Of a stretch of 64,000 nucleotides of DNA, positions 16,285 to 24,286 are shown one piece after another; the stretch's first letter is position 1, and each line of letters opens with the position of its first letter. A model generated the notes under the pieces. It was not told the DNA's origin, did not search any database, and saw nothing but the letters and a program-made list of their open reading frames with translations. Source of the DNA: an uncultured Oscillospiraceae bacterium (GTDB lineage Bacteria; Bacillota; Clostridia; Oscillospirales; Oscillospiraceae). Both the position numbers and the translations under genes were made by a program. The stretch lies in contig CAKTPV010000005.1 in assembly GCA_934591815.1 (NCBI GenBank), forward strand, positions 43,906 through 107,905. The letters are read 5' to 3'.

Positions 16285-17392
16285 AGTCGTCTCCTTTCAT
16301 GGGCAGCGTCACCGTAAAGCACGCGCCGCCCTCTTTTTTATTCTCTCCCCGGATGGTCCCGCCGTGGGCCTGCACCACCGTGCGGCAGACGGACAGGCCG
16401 ATGCCCATGCTGCGGCGGCCGTCGGCGGTGCGGTCGCTGCGGGCCGCGCCATCAAACAGCTTGCCCAGCAGGTAGACCGGGATGCCTCTGCCGTTGTCGG
16501 ACACGGTGAACACCGCGTCCTCCCCCTCCTGTGTCAGGGCGATGTCGATGCGGCTGGTGCCGCCGTGGATCACGGCGTTTTCCATCAGGTTCACCAGCAC
16601 CTGCTCGATGAGCAGCGGGTCCATGGGTACCATCATCAGCTCCTCCGGCACAGAGACGCGCACCTCCACATCGGGGTAGTGCTTGTGGGTCTTGGCCACG
16701 GCGCTGCCGATGACCTCCTCCGCCGCCTCCGGCGCCTTTTTCACCCGCGCCTCCTCGGAGTTGATGCGGGTGATGGACAGTAAGTTCTCCACGATGCGGA
16801 TGAGCCACTGGGCGTCCTCATTGGTGGAGCGCAGCAGCTGGAGCCGCTGCTCCTGCGTCAGCTCCTTGTCCTGCTCCAGCAGAACGTTGGTGGCGCCCAC
16901 GATGCCGGTCAGCGGTGTGCGGATGTCATGGGACACGGCCCGCAGCAGATCGGCGTACATCTTCTCCCGCTCCGCCTCCCGGCGGGCCGCCTCCGTCTGC
17001 TTGGCGCGGCTGGTAACAGCCGCCGTCAGTACGGAGATCGTCAGCATCACCAGAAACGTCAGAGGGAAGCCGGTGAGGGTAAAGCTGATATGCCAGTAGG
17101 GATAGGTGAAGATATAGTCCACGCTGAACACACCCGCCACGGCGGTGATGATGCCCAGCAGATAGCCGTTGGTCCAGTAGGCCGTCAGGAACACGTCCAG
17201 GAAAAAGATCACCGCCACATAGGTGGTGTCCTGATGCTGGTCAATGTTTCGCAGGAACAGGCACAGCAGCACCGCCGCCAGATACAGGCTGAACGCGATA
17301 GCCAGATCCAGCGCGGAATACGACAACCCCTGCGTAATAGAGGCCCGCTCCCGCTTTTTATGGCTGCGGAGCTTCGCCCAGTAGGCGTCCAT
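16274..17392 (-). CDS. KdpD-like sensor histidine kinase, short form
   Basis: 372 aa from ATG 17392, just after AAGAAGGGGGG; an ATG 30 bases upstream sits before this RBS. Residues 25-125 form four membrane helices of the DUF4118 type found in KdpD. These are followed by a coiled segment (about 126-148), the H-box RAVSHDIRTPL (His155) and HATPase motifs NLMENAVIHG, VSDNGRGIP, SMGIGLSVCR. The large cytoplasmic KdpD and USP domains of full KdpD (about 400 residues) are absent, so input must come from the membrane domain. Promoter with three phased repeats lies upstream. Confidence 0.9.
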   Translation of the reverse strand: MDAYWAKLRSHKKRERASITQGLSYSALDLAIAFSLYLAAVLLCLFLRNIDQHQDTTYVAVIFFLDVFLTAYWTNGYLLGIITAVAGVFSVDYIFTYPYWHISFTLTGFPLTFLVMLTISVLTAAVTSRAKQTEAARREAEREKMYADLLRAVSHDIRTPLTGIVGATNVLLEQDKELTQEQRLQLLRSTNEDAQWLIRIVENLLSITRINSEEARVKKAPEAAEEVIGSAVAKTHKHYPDVEVRVSVPEELMMVPMDPLLIEQVLVNLMENAVIHGGTSRIDIALTQEGEDAVFTVSDNGRGIPVYLLGKLFDGAARSDRTADGRRSMGIGLSVCRTVVQAHGGTIRGENKKEGGACFTVTLPMKGDDYED

Positions 17393-17428
17393 GTCCACAG
17401 GCCCCCCCTTCTTTATAAGCATGCTGCT

Positions 17429-17475
17429 ATTGTAGCATACTTTCGCGTTAAGAAAGCGCTAAGATACCGTTAAGA
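17429..17475 (-). promoter_or_regulatory. Kinase/regulator promoter with three 11-bp-phased direct repeats
   Basis: TACAAT (-10, minus strand, 17434-17429) with a poor -35. Overlapping and upstream of the -35 are TTAAGA, CTAAGA and TTAAGA starting at 17448, 17459 and 17470, spaced exactly 11 bp. PhoB/PhoP/OmpR-class regulators bind such one-turn-phased repeats next to weak -35 boxes, so autoactivation is plausible. Confidence 0.6.
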
Positions 17476-17496
17476 ACAGCTTTTCTTCCACTCATC

Positions 17497-17526
17497 TTGA
17501 CAAGTGGTGCGCGGATTTGTTATTTT
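17497..17526 (+). promoter_or_regulatory. Promoter of the oxidoreductase trio
   Basis: TTGACA (17497-17502), 18-nt spacer, TATTTT (17521-17526). The three TTAAGA repeats lie 22 bp upstream, so the response regulator could also influence this divergent promoter. Confidence 0.6.
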
Positions 17527-17593
17527 ATAAAGTTGTATAAGAGAACGTTGCAGGGAGAGGCTGCCCTCCCCCTTCAGGAAAGAGGTTTGAACG

Positions 17594-19027
17594 ATGTATG
17601 ATGCTGTGATCGTGGGCGGCGGCGCTGTTGGCTGCGCCGTGGCCCGCTGGCTCAGCCGCTATCAGCTGCGTATCTGTCTGGTGGAGCGTAGCGAGGATGT
17701 ATGTACAGGCACCAGCAAGGCCAACTCCGCCATCTGCCACGCCGGGTTCGACGCGCCCATCGGCTCTGCCAAGGCCCGGTTCAATGTGGCTGGCTCCCAG
17801 ATGATGGAGGCGCTGTCCCACCAGCTGGATTTCCCCTACCGCCGGTGCGGCGCGCTGGTGCTGTGCTTTGACGAGGCCGATGTCCCCCGTCTGGAGGAAC
17901 TGAAATCCCGCGGAGAGCGCAACGGCGTGGAGGGTCTGGCGGTGCTGGGCCGCGAGGCGCTGCGCCGTCAGGAGCCCCGGGTCGCGCCGGAGGCTGTGGC
18001 CGCGCTGTACGCGCCTACCAGCGCCATTATCTGCCCCTTCGGCATGACCATCGCACTGGCGGAGAACGCCGCTGCCAATGGCTGCGAGTTCCGCTTCAAC
18101 ACGGAGGTGCAGCGCATCTGCCGGGAGGACGATCATTTCCTGCTGGAAACGGCGCAGGGCGTACTGGAGAGCCGGGTGGTCATCTCCGCCGCCGGCGTCC
18201 ACGGCGACACGCTCCACAACCAGCTGTGTGAGACGAAGCTGACCATCGTTCCCCGCCGGGGCGAATACTGCCTGCTGGATCGGCGGGACGGCGAGCTGGT
18301 GCAGCACACCATCTTCCAGCTCCCCTCCGCCATGGGCAAGGGCGTGCTGGTATCCCCCACTGTCCACGGCAACCTGCTGGTGGGCCCCACGGCGGAGGAT
18401 CAGGACGATAAGGACTTCACCGCCACCACAGCGGCAGGTCTGCGCCGTGTGACGGAGACGGCGGCGCGCAGCGTGCCGAACCTCCCCATGCGGGACGTCA
18501 TCACCAGCTTTGCCGGGCTTCGCGCCCATCTGGTGGGCGGCGACGACGACTTCATCGTAGGCGAGAGCGCCGACGGCTTTTTCGAGGCCGTGGGCATCGA
18601 GTCGCCGGGTCTGTCCTCCGCTCCCGCCATCGGGCAGTATCTGGCGGAGCTGGCTGCCGAAAAGCTGGGCGCAGCGGAGAAGGACGACTTCATCCCGGAG
18701 CGGCAGGACATCCCCCGCCCCCGTGAGATGGACTTCGCCGCCCGACAGGCGCTGATCGAAAAGGACCCGAGCTATGCCACAGTGGTCTGCCGGTGCGAGC
18801 AGATCACGGAGGGCGAGATCCGGGAGGCCATCCGCCGGGGCGCCCGGTCGCTGGACGGCGTAAAGCGGCGGGTCAGAGCCGGTATGGGCCGGTGTCAGGG
18901 CGGCTTCTGCTCCCCTCGCACGCTGGAGCTGCTCCACGAGGAGCTGGGCATTCCCATGACCGAGCTGACCAAGAGCGGCGGCGACAGCCGCCTGCTGGCA
19001 GGCCGCACCAAGGAGGTGCTTTCATGA
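17594..19027 (+). CDS. GlpA-like FAD-dependent dehydrogenase with BFD-type [2Fe-2S] domain
   Basis: 477 aa. N-terminal FAD-binding VIVGGGAVGCAVARWL, then a DAO-type oxidoreductase core (TSKANSAICHAGFDAP, GVHGDTLHNQL, SFAGLRAHL). The C-terminal 90 residues carry a BFD-like iron-sulfur site: VVCRCEQITEGEIREAIRRG ... GMGRCQGGFC, four cysteines. This architecture is that of the anaerobic glycerol-3-phosphate dehydrogenase A-like subunit. The next two genes overlap by ATGA, giving a three-gene unit found widely in clostridia and Thermotoga next to glycerol kinase genes. Oxidation of glycerol 3-phosphate or a related hydroxyacid is likely but not proven. Confidence 0.85.
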   Translation: MYDAVIVGGGAVGCAVARWLSRYQLRICLVERSEDVCTGTSKANSAICHAGFDAPIGSAKARFNVAGSQMMEALSHQLDFPYRRCGALVLCFDEADVPRLEELKSRGERNGVEGLAVLGREALRRQEPRVAPEAVAALYAPTSAIICPFGMTIALAENAAANGCEFRFNTEVQRICREDDHFLLETAQGVLESRVVISAAGVHGDTLHNQLCETKLTIVPRRGEYCLLDRRDGELVQHTIFQLPSAMGKGVLVSPTVHGNLLVGPTAEDQDDKDFTATTAAGLRRVTETAARSVPNLPMRDVITSFAGLRAHLVGGDDDFIVGESADGFFEAVGIESPGLSSAPAIGQYLAELAAEKLGAAEKDDFIPERQDIPRPREMDFAARQALIEKDPSYATVVCRCEQITEGEIREAIRRGARSLDGVKRRVRAGMGRCQGGFCSPRTLELLHEELGIPMTELTKSGGDSRLLAGRTKEVLS

Positions 19028-20280
19028 AAACCGTACAACTGGCCATCATCGGCGGCGGTCCCGCCGGTCTGGCCGCAGCCGCAGCCGCCTACGACGCGGG
19101 TCTGCGGGATATCCTCATTCTGGAGCGCAGCGGCGAGCTGGGCGGCATCCTGAACCAGTGCATCCACGCGGGCTTTGGCCTGCACACCTTTCATCAGGAG
19201 CTGACCGGCCCGGAGTATGCCCAGCGCTACATCGACGCCGTGCAGGAGCGGAACATCCCCGCGTGGACGGACTGCATGGTGCTGGACGTTTCGCCGGAGA
19301 AGGTGCTGACCGTCACGGGACGCAGCGTGGGCCTGCAGCAGATCAAGGCGCAGGCGGTGGTGCTGGCCATGGGCTGCCGTGAGCGGCCCCGGGGCGCGCT
19401 GAATATCGCCGGTACGCGGCCCGCCGGTATCTGGTCGGCCGGTACCGCCCAGCGCATGGTGAACATGGAGGGCTATCTGCCCGGACGGCAGGTGGTGATC
19501 CTCGGCTCCGGCGACATCGGCCTCATCATGGCGCGCCGCATGACGCTGGAGGGCGCTGAGGTCAAGGCCGTGGCGGAGGTCATGCCCTATTCCGGCGGTC
19601 TGAAGCGCAACATCGTCCAGTGTCTGGACGATTTCGATATCCCCCTGTACCTGTCCACCACGGTGGTGGAGATCCACGGGCAGGAGCATCTCACCGGCGT
19701 GACGCTGGCGCAGGTGGACGACCGCCGCCTGCCCGTCGCCGGGACGGAGCGGTACATCCCCTGCGACACACTGCTTTTGAGCGTGGGCCTGCTGCCGGAG
19801 AATGAGCTGACCCGTCAGGCAGGTGCGGTGCTGGACGCCGTCACCGGCGGCCCGGCGGTGGACGAGACACTGGCCACCTCCCTGCCCGGCGTGTTCGCCT
19901 GCGGCAACGTGCTGCACGTCCACGATCTGGTGGACTTCGTCTCTCAGGAGGCGGCGGCAGCGGGACGCAGCGCCGCCCGGTATGTGCTGGAGGGTGTCAA
20001 GGACAGCGAGAGCATCCGTCTGGAGGGCAAAAACGGCGTGCGCTATACGGTACCCCAGACCCTGCATCGCGGCGGCGCGCCGGTAACGGTGCGCTTCCGG
20101 GTAGGGCAGCCCTACCGGAACGCGGCGCTGTGCGCCTACGCAGGTGACACGCTGCTCAAGCGCATCCCCAAGCGCATCCTGACCCCCGGCGAGATGGAGA
20201 GCTTCCCCCTCGACCCCGCCGCCATCCCCGCCGGTGCAGACACGGTGACTTTCGTAGTAGAGGAGGCGCAGGCACAATGA
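19024..20280 (+). CDS. FAD/NAD(P)-dependent oxidoreductase, second subunit of the trio
   Basis: 418 aa, starting at the ATG that overlaps the preceding stop (ATGA); the reading frame is open further upstream, but only inside the preceding gene. It has a glutathione-reductase-type two-dinucleotide fold: AIIGGGPAGLAAAAAA (FAD), VVILGSGDIGLIMARRM (NAD), and GVFACGNVLHVHDLVDFVS near the end. There is no CxxxxC redox disulfide typical of disulfide reductases, but GGILNQCIHAGFG holds a lone Cys seen in this subgroup. Probably passes electrons from the GlpA-like subunit to NAD or another carrier. Confidence 0.85.
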   Translation: MKTVQLAIIGGGPAGLAAAAAAYDAGLRDILILERSGELGGILNQCIHAGFGLHTFHQELTGPEYAQRYIDAVQERNIPAWTDCMVLDVSPEKVLTVTGRSVGLQQIKAQAVVLAMGCRERPRGALNIAGTRPAGIWSAGTAQRMVNMEGYLPGRQVVILGSGDIGLIMARRMTLEGAEVKAVAEVMPYSGGLKRNIVQCLDDFDIPLYLSTTVVEIHGQEHLTGVTLAQVDDRRLPVAGTERYIPCDTLLLSVGLLPENELTRQAGAVLDAVTGGPAVDETLATSLPGVFACGNVLHVHDLVDFVSQEAAAAGRSAARYVLEGVKDSESIRLEGKNGVRYTVPQTLHRGGAPVTVRFRVGQPYRNAALCAYAGDTLLKRIPKRILTPGEMESFPLDPAAIPAGADTVTFVVEEAQAQ

Positions 20281-20639
20281 AACGCGAACTGATCTGCATC
20301 GGCTGCCCCATGGGCTGCCAGCTCACCGCCGAGGTGGAAAACGGCGTCGTGACCTCCGTCAGCGGCAACACCTGCCCTCGCGGCGAGGCCTATGCCAAAA
20401 AAGAGTGCGTAGCCCCGGCACGGACGGTCACCGGCACGGTGGCCATCGAGGGCGCGGCGCTGCCGGTGCTGCCGGTACGTACCGCCGGAGAGGTGCCCAA
20501 GGCGCTGGTGCATGAAGTAGCCCGCGCCCTGCGTACCGTGACGGTACACGCCCCCGCCGCCATCGGCGACGTGGTGCTGCAAAATGTCTGCGGCACCGGC
20601 GTGGACGTGGTCGCCTCCAAGAACGCAGCGCGGATATAA
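20277..20639 (+). CDS. DUF1667 protein, third member of the trio
   Basis: 120 aa, ATGA overlap with the upstream gene. Four N-terminal cysteines in ICIGCPMGCQL and NTCPRGEAYAKKEC suggest a small iron-sulfur or zinc site; the remainder is a compact domain ending VDVVASKNAA. DUF1667 proteins occur almost always as the third gene after GlpA-like and FAD/NAD oxidoreductases, and are thought to be an electron-transfer subunit. That function is inferred from context only. Confidence 0.88.
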   Translation: MKRELICIGCPMGCQLTAEVENGVVTSVSGNTCPRGEAYAKKECVAPARTVTGTVAIEGAALPVLPVRTAGEVPKALVHEVARALRTVTVHAPAAIGDVVLQNVCGTGVDVVASKNAARI

Positions 20640-20655
20640 TAGATATACTATCAGT

Positions 20656-20692
20656 AAACAGCACACCCTTACGCGTCAAGGGTGTGCTGTTT
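20656..20692 (+). terminator. Terminator of the oxidoreductase trio
   Basis: 15-bp stem aaacagcacaccctt/aagggtgtgctgttt with a 7-nt loop, 17 bases past the DUF1667 stop. Confidence 0.85.
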
Positions 20693-20705
20693 CAAAATCG
20701 CCGCT

Positions 20706-20753
20706 CACAAAAAAGTGAGGGACACACGGAAGTGTGTCCCTCACTTTTTTGTG
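20706..20753. repeat. 22-bp perfect inverted repeat
   Basis: Arms of 22 bp (cacaaaaaagtgagggacacac and complement, listed only as positions 20706-20727 and 20732-20753) with a 4-nt loop. Both flanks provide T-runs, so it could terminate either strand. Between it and the tRNA hairpin (20754-20889) lies a further hairpin, ggggaacc/ggttcccc around 20816-20840; I see no gene there. Confidence 0.7.
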
Positions 20754-20889
20754 ATTGTCCACATGTTTTGTTGTCTGCACTCCCGCCCACCGCAAGGAAG
20801 GGGGAGTGTGAGGGGGGAACCTTTGACGGGTTCCCCCACTCGCGTTCAATCACCCGCCCGCAGGCGACCACTTTTGCGTAGCAAAAGTG

Positions 20890-20943
20890 CTGCTCCAAAA
20901 AGAAAACACCATCCTGACGGATGGTGTTTTCTTTTTGGAGCAG
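20890..20943 (-). terminator. 25-bp perfect inverted repeat that includes the tRNA-Gly 3' end
   Basis: Arms 20890-20914 and 20919-20943 are perfectly complementary with loop tgac. On the minus strand the first arm begins inside the tRNA acceptor (CTGCTCCA) and runs through AAAAAGAAAACACCATCC. The inner 18 bp is a normal terminator for the tRNA gene; the outer 7-8 bp would pair with the tRNA 3' end. Another small hairpin (acttttgc/gcaaaagt) follows at 20870-20888. Confidence 0.75.
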
Positions 20944-21009
20944 GGTACGGGAGTCGAACCCGCCTTAACGGCTTGGGAAGCCGCTGTAATACCGATATAC
21001 CAACCCTGC
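20936..21009 (-). tRNA. tRNA-Gly (anticodon CCC)
   Basis: Minus strand cloverleaf: acceptor GCAGGGT/ACCCTGC, anticodon stem GCGGC/GCCGT with loop TTCCCAA (anticodon CCC), T-arm CGGGTTCGACTCCCG. U73 discriminator is normal for tRNA-Gly. The CCA end is encoded (20938-20936). Preceded by its own strong promoter. Confidence 0.92.
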
Positions 21010-21019
21010 GAACGCTGCT

Positions 21020-21048
21020 ATTATAGCAGGTCGGTGCAGGTTTTGCAA
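21020..21048 (-). promoter_or_regulatory. tRNA-Gly promoter
   Basis: Minus strand TTGCAA (21048-21043), 17-nt spacer, TATAAT (21025-21020), ten bases before the tRNA 5' end. Confidence 0.8.
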
Positions 21049-21122
21049 CCGCAATTTCTGTCGAAGCGCATGATTTCTCTCCCCCGGGCATAGGAATAGG
21101 AAAAAACATCGGGAGGGGTCTT

Positions 21123-22277
21123 ATGATGAGGAAGGTACGGCGCACGATCTGTCTGCTGACGGCGATGCTGTGCGTGCTGGGGCTGTACCCGGCGCGGGCG
21201 GAGGCGGTGGAGCTGCCCATCACCAGCCGGGCAGCACTGCTGATGGAGCGTTCCACGGGGCAGGTGCTGTTCGCCCAGAATGAGCACGAGCAGCTGGAGC
21301 CCGCCAGCGTCACCAAGATCATGACGCTGCTGCTGACCATGGAGGCTATCGACAGCGGCACTATCGGCTACGACGACGTGGTGACGGTCAGCGCTGCGGC
21401 CGCCGGGATGGGCGGCAGTCAGGTCTATCTGGCGGAGGGTGAAAAGATCACGGTGGAGGAGCTGCTGAAATCGGTGTGCGTGGCCTCCGGCAACGACGCG
21501 GCGGTGGCGCTGGCGGAGAGGGTCGCCGGCGTACACGAGCTGTTCGTGGAGCAGATGAACCGGCGGGCCTCTGAGCTGGGCATGGCGGACACCCATTTTG
21601 TCAACTGTACCGGCCTGACGGCGGAGGGACACGTCACCAGCGCCCACGATATCGCCCTCATGAGCCGGGAGCTGCTGCTGCACCATCCGGACATACGGCG
21701 CTTTACCACCATCTGGATGGACACCATCCGGGACGGCGCTTTTCAGCTGGCCAACACCAACAAGCTCATCCGCTTCTACGATGGCGCCACCGGTCTCAAG
21801 ACAGGCTACACCGCCTCGGCGGGGTACTGCATCAGCGCCACGGCGGAGCGGGACGGCATGGAGCTGATCGCCGTCATCATGAAGGCGCCGGACAAGGACA
21901 CCCGCACCAAGGACGCCAAGGCTCTGCTGAACTACGGCTTCTCCACCTACGCGCTGGCGGACGCCCTGCCGGCGGAGCCGCTGGCGCCGGTGCCGATAAC
22001 CATGGGCGCGTCGGACGCCGTACAGCCGGTGCCGGAGACGGCGAACACTGCCGTGCTGGTGGAAAAGGCCAGGGCCGGCGGCCTGACCCGCACCGTTACG
22101 CTGGAACCGCAGGTCGCCGCCCCGGTGGAGGCCGGGCAGCGGCTGGGAGAGCTGTCCGTGCTGGACGGCGACACGGTGCTGCTGACCGTGCCGCTGGTGG
22201 CAGAGGGGGCTGTGGCGCGGCGCAGCTGGGGGCAGGTGTTCACCCAGCTTTTGCGCATGACGGTTTTCGCGGCGTAG
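21123..22277 (+). CDS. dacF: D-alanyl-D-alanine carboxypeptidase (penicillin-binding protein 5/6 type)
   Basis: 384 aa secreted/membrane-anchored serine peptidase that trims the terminal D-Ala from peptidoglycan pentapeptides. Signal peptide in the first 27 residues, cut near ARA-EAV. S11-family catalytic motifs: SVTK (Ser62, Lys65), SGN (122-124), KTG (226-228). The C-terminal 110 residues form the PBP5-associated beta domain, and the last segment (WGQVFTQLLRMTVFAA) is a likely amphipathic membrane anchor. RBS GGGAGGGG. Divergent from tRNA-Gly. The symbol follows Bacillus usage; sporulation-specific role not shown. Confidence 0.9.
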   Translation: MMRKVRRTICLLTAMLCVLGLYPARAEAVELPITSRAALLMERSTGQVLFAQNEHEQLEPASVTKIMTLLLTMEAIDSGTIGYDDVVTVSAAAAGMGGSQVYLAEGEKITVEELLKSVCVASGNDAAVALAERVAGVHELFVEQMNRRASELGMADTHFVNCTGLTAEGHVTSAHDIALMSRELLLHHPDIRRFTTIWMDTIRDGAFQLANTNKLIRFYDGATGLKTGYTASAGYCISATAERDGMELIAVIMKAPDKDTRTKDAKALLNYGFSTYALADALPAEPLAPVPITMGASDAVQPVPETANTAVLVEKARAGGLTRTVTLEPQVAAPVEAGQRLGELSVLDGDTVLLTVPLVAEGAVARRSWGQVFTQLLRMTVFAA

Positions 22278-22304
22278 ACAGCCTTTTTCCCCTTGTAATT
22301 TAGG

Positions 22305-22310
22305 TATAAT
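22305..22310 (+). promoter_or_regulatory. pgi promoter (-10 element)
   Basis: AGG-TATAAT at 22302-22310 with no good -35, 57 bases upstream of the pgi start. Likely an extended -10 promoter. Confidence 0.5.
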
Positions 22311-22366
22311 CGTTGTAAGATGGGAAACACCAAAAAAGATGTCTTTTACCAAGGAGGAATCATCCT

Positions 22367-23704
22367 ATGATCCGTGTGGACTTGAATAGCTGCAACAGCT
22401 TTATCCCGCTGCCCTACGAGGCGGCGCTGGCGCCCCGCCTGCGCATCGCCCACGACCATCTGCAAAAGGGCGACGGCGCCGGCAGCGACTTTACCGGCTG
22501 GGTGCGCCTGCCGGAGAACTACGACAAGGAGGAGTTTGCCCGCATCAAGGCCGCGGCGGCGCGCATCAAGGCGGACTCTCAGGCGCTGGTAGTCATCGGC
22601 ATCGGCGGCTCTTATCTGGGCGCCCGGGGCGTGATCGAGTGCCTGCGCTCCCCCAACTACAATCTGAAAAAGAAGGACACTCCCAACATCTACTTTGTGG
22701 GCAACGGCCTGTCCTCCGACTACATGAGCGAGATCGTGGAGCTGCTGGACGGTGTAGACTTCTCCGTCAATGTCATCTCCAAGTCCGGCACCACCACGGA
22801 GCCGGCGGTGGCGTTCCGCTTCTTCCGCGAGCTGCTGGAGAAGAAATACGGCCCGGAGGAGGCCGCCAAGCGCATCTACGCCACCACCGACCGGCACAGA
22901 GGCGCGCTGAAGTCTCTGGCGGACGCCAAGGACTATGAGACGTTCGTGGTGCCCGACGATGTGGGCGGCCGGTACAGCGTGCTGACTGCCGTGGGTCTGC
23001 TGCCCATCGCCGTGGCGGGCATCGACATCGACGCCCTGATGAACGGCGCCCGGGAGATGATGGACACCTGCATGGCGGCGGACATGCGCGCCAACCCCAC
23101 ATGGCAGTACGCCGCCGCCCGGTACGAGCTGTACCGCAGAGGCAAGAAGATCGAGATCCTGGCGGCCTATGAGCCCTGCTTCCGGTTTATGGCCGAGTGG
23201 TGGAAGCAGCTGTACGGCGAGTCCGAGGGCAAGGAGGGCAAGGGTCTGTTCCCCGCCAGTGTGGAGTTCACCGCCGACCTGCACTCCATGGGACAGTATA
23301 TTCAGCAGGGCGAGCGCCATCTCTTTGAGACGGTGGTGCGCTTCGGCCCGTCGCAGCACGAGAACCCCGTCCCCTACGACGAGACGGACGGCGACGGCCT
23401 GAACTTCCTGGCAGGCAAGAGCATGGACTTCATCCGCGAGCAGGCCATGGACGGCACGCTGCTGGCCCATGTGGAGGGCGGCGTCCCCAACATCACCCTG
23501 TACACCGGCGAACTGGACGAGGGTGTGATGGGACAGCTCATCTACTTCTTCGAGTACGCCTGCGGTCTCAGCGGCTACCTGCTGGACGTGAACCCCTTCG
23601 ACCAGCCGGGCGTGGAGGCCTATAAGAAGAATATGTTCGCGCTGCTGGGCAAGCCCGGCTACGAGGAGCTGCGCGGAACGCTGCTGGCCAAGCTGGGACG
23701 GTAA
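22367..23704 (+). CDS. pgi: Glucose-6-phosphate isomerase
   Basis: 445 aa, typical of Gram-positive PGI. It interconverts glucose 6-phosphate and fructose 6-phosphate in glycolysis. Visible: sugar-phosphate binding VIGIGGSYLGARG and SKSGTTTEPAVAFR, catalytic region DVGGRYSVLTAVGLLP, and FDQPGVEAYKKNMFALLG with the conserved Gln-Pro-Gly and Lys near the C-terminus. RBS AAGGAGG. A weak G-C stem plus TTTTTTT (23703-23739) follows as a possible terminator. Confidence 0.96.
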   Translation: MIRVDLNSCNSFIPLPYEAALAPRLRIAHDHLQKGDGAGSDFTGWVRLPENYDKEEFARIKAAAARIKADSQALVVIGIGGSYLGARGVIECLRSPNYNLKKKDTPNIYFVGNGLSSDYMSEIVELLDGVDFSVNVISKSGTTTEPAVAFRFFRELLEKKYGPEEAAKRIYATTDRHRGALKSLADAKDYETFVVPDDVGGRYSVLTAVGLLPIAVAGIDIDALMNGAREMMDTCMAADMRANPTWQYAAARYELYRRGKKIEILAAYEPCFRFMAEWWKQLYGESEGKEGKGLFPASVEFTADLHSMGQYIQQGERHLFETVVRFGPSQHENPVPYDETDGDGLNFLAGKSMDFIREQAMDGTLLAHVEGGVPNITLYTGELDEGVMGQLIYFFEYACGLSGYLLDVNPFDQPGVEAYKKNMFALLGKPGYEELRGTLLAKLGR

Positions 23705-23739
23705 GGCGTTTTGCCCAAAAAAAGCGCCACTTTTTTTCG

Positions 23740-23768
23740 TTGCTATTTTTTACATGGTATGGTATTCT
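23740..23768 (+). promoter_or_regulatory. Promoter of the small P-loop gene
   Basis: TTGCTA (23740-23745), 17-nt spacer, TATTCT (23763-23768). Confidence 0.6.
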
Positions 23769-23817
23769 ACAGGCAGGAGTAGAACCAACTCCATCTATGA
23801 CAAAGGAGTGATTTCTT

Positions 23818-24228
23818 ATGGTTAGACTGATCATGGGCGCGAACGGTGCAGGTAAGACGAAGCAGCTTATCGAGCTGATCCACACCAGCGTGGATTCCGA
23901 GACCGGCAGCGTTGTTTGCATCGAACCCAGCCGCGACATGACCTACGACATCAGCTACAATGTGCGTCTGGTCAATGCCAGCGAGTACAATGTGGATTCT
24001 TTTGACTGCCTGCGCGGTTTCCTCTGCGGTCTGTACGCGGGCAATTACGATATTTCCCATGTGTTTGTGGACAACCTGTGCAAGATCGCCGGCAGCACCG
24101 ACTGGCAGGCGGTGGAGAACTTCCTCCACTGGCTGGACCGCTTCAGCGAGAAGAACGACGTGAAGTTCACCGTCACTGTCAGCGCTGACGAGGATGTGGC
24201 TACCGAGGGTATGCGCCAGTACATCTGA
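23818..24228 (+). CDS. Small P-loop NTPase-like protein of unknown function
   Basis: 136 aa. N-terminal Walker A GANGAGKT (residues 7-14) follows a hydrophobic strand VRLIM. A hydrophobic strand ending in Asp (HVFVDNLCKIAG, Asp near residue 83) may be Walker B; a late FTVTVSADED may be a sensor strand. This looks like a minimal RecA/ABC-like core with no accessory domain. I do not recognise a characterised family. RBS aaaggag at 23802. Monocistronic, with a strong terminator. Confidence 0.8.
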   Translation: MVRLIMGANGAGKTKQLIELIHTSVDSETGSVVCIEPSRDMTYDISYNVRLVNASEYNVDSFDCLRGFLCGLYAGNYDISHVFVDNLCKIAGSTDWQAVENFLHWLDRFSEKNDVKFTVTVSADEDVATEGMRQYI

Positions 24229-24238
24229 ACAACAGCAT

Positions 24239-24270
24239 AAAAAGAGACGCCTTGTAAGGCGTCTCTTTTT
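24239..24270. terminator. Bidirectional terminator between the P-loop gene and gatD-like gene
   Basis: 15-bp stem aaaaagagacgcctt/aaggcgtctcttttt with a 2-nt loop, between two convergent genes. Its core resembles the terminator at 86-112. Confidence 0.88.
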
Positions 24271-24286
24271 TATGCTCTTTTTACGT

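Noticed and set aside
15577..17392. Calling the two-component system kdpDE
   Set aside because: The kinase lacks the KdpD and USP domains and no kdpFABC is present, so the gene symbols would overstate function.
20682..21026. 114-aa plus-strand frame through the hairpin cluster and tRNA-Gly
   Set aside because: It crosses three inverted repeats and the antisense of a tRNA, with no RBS.
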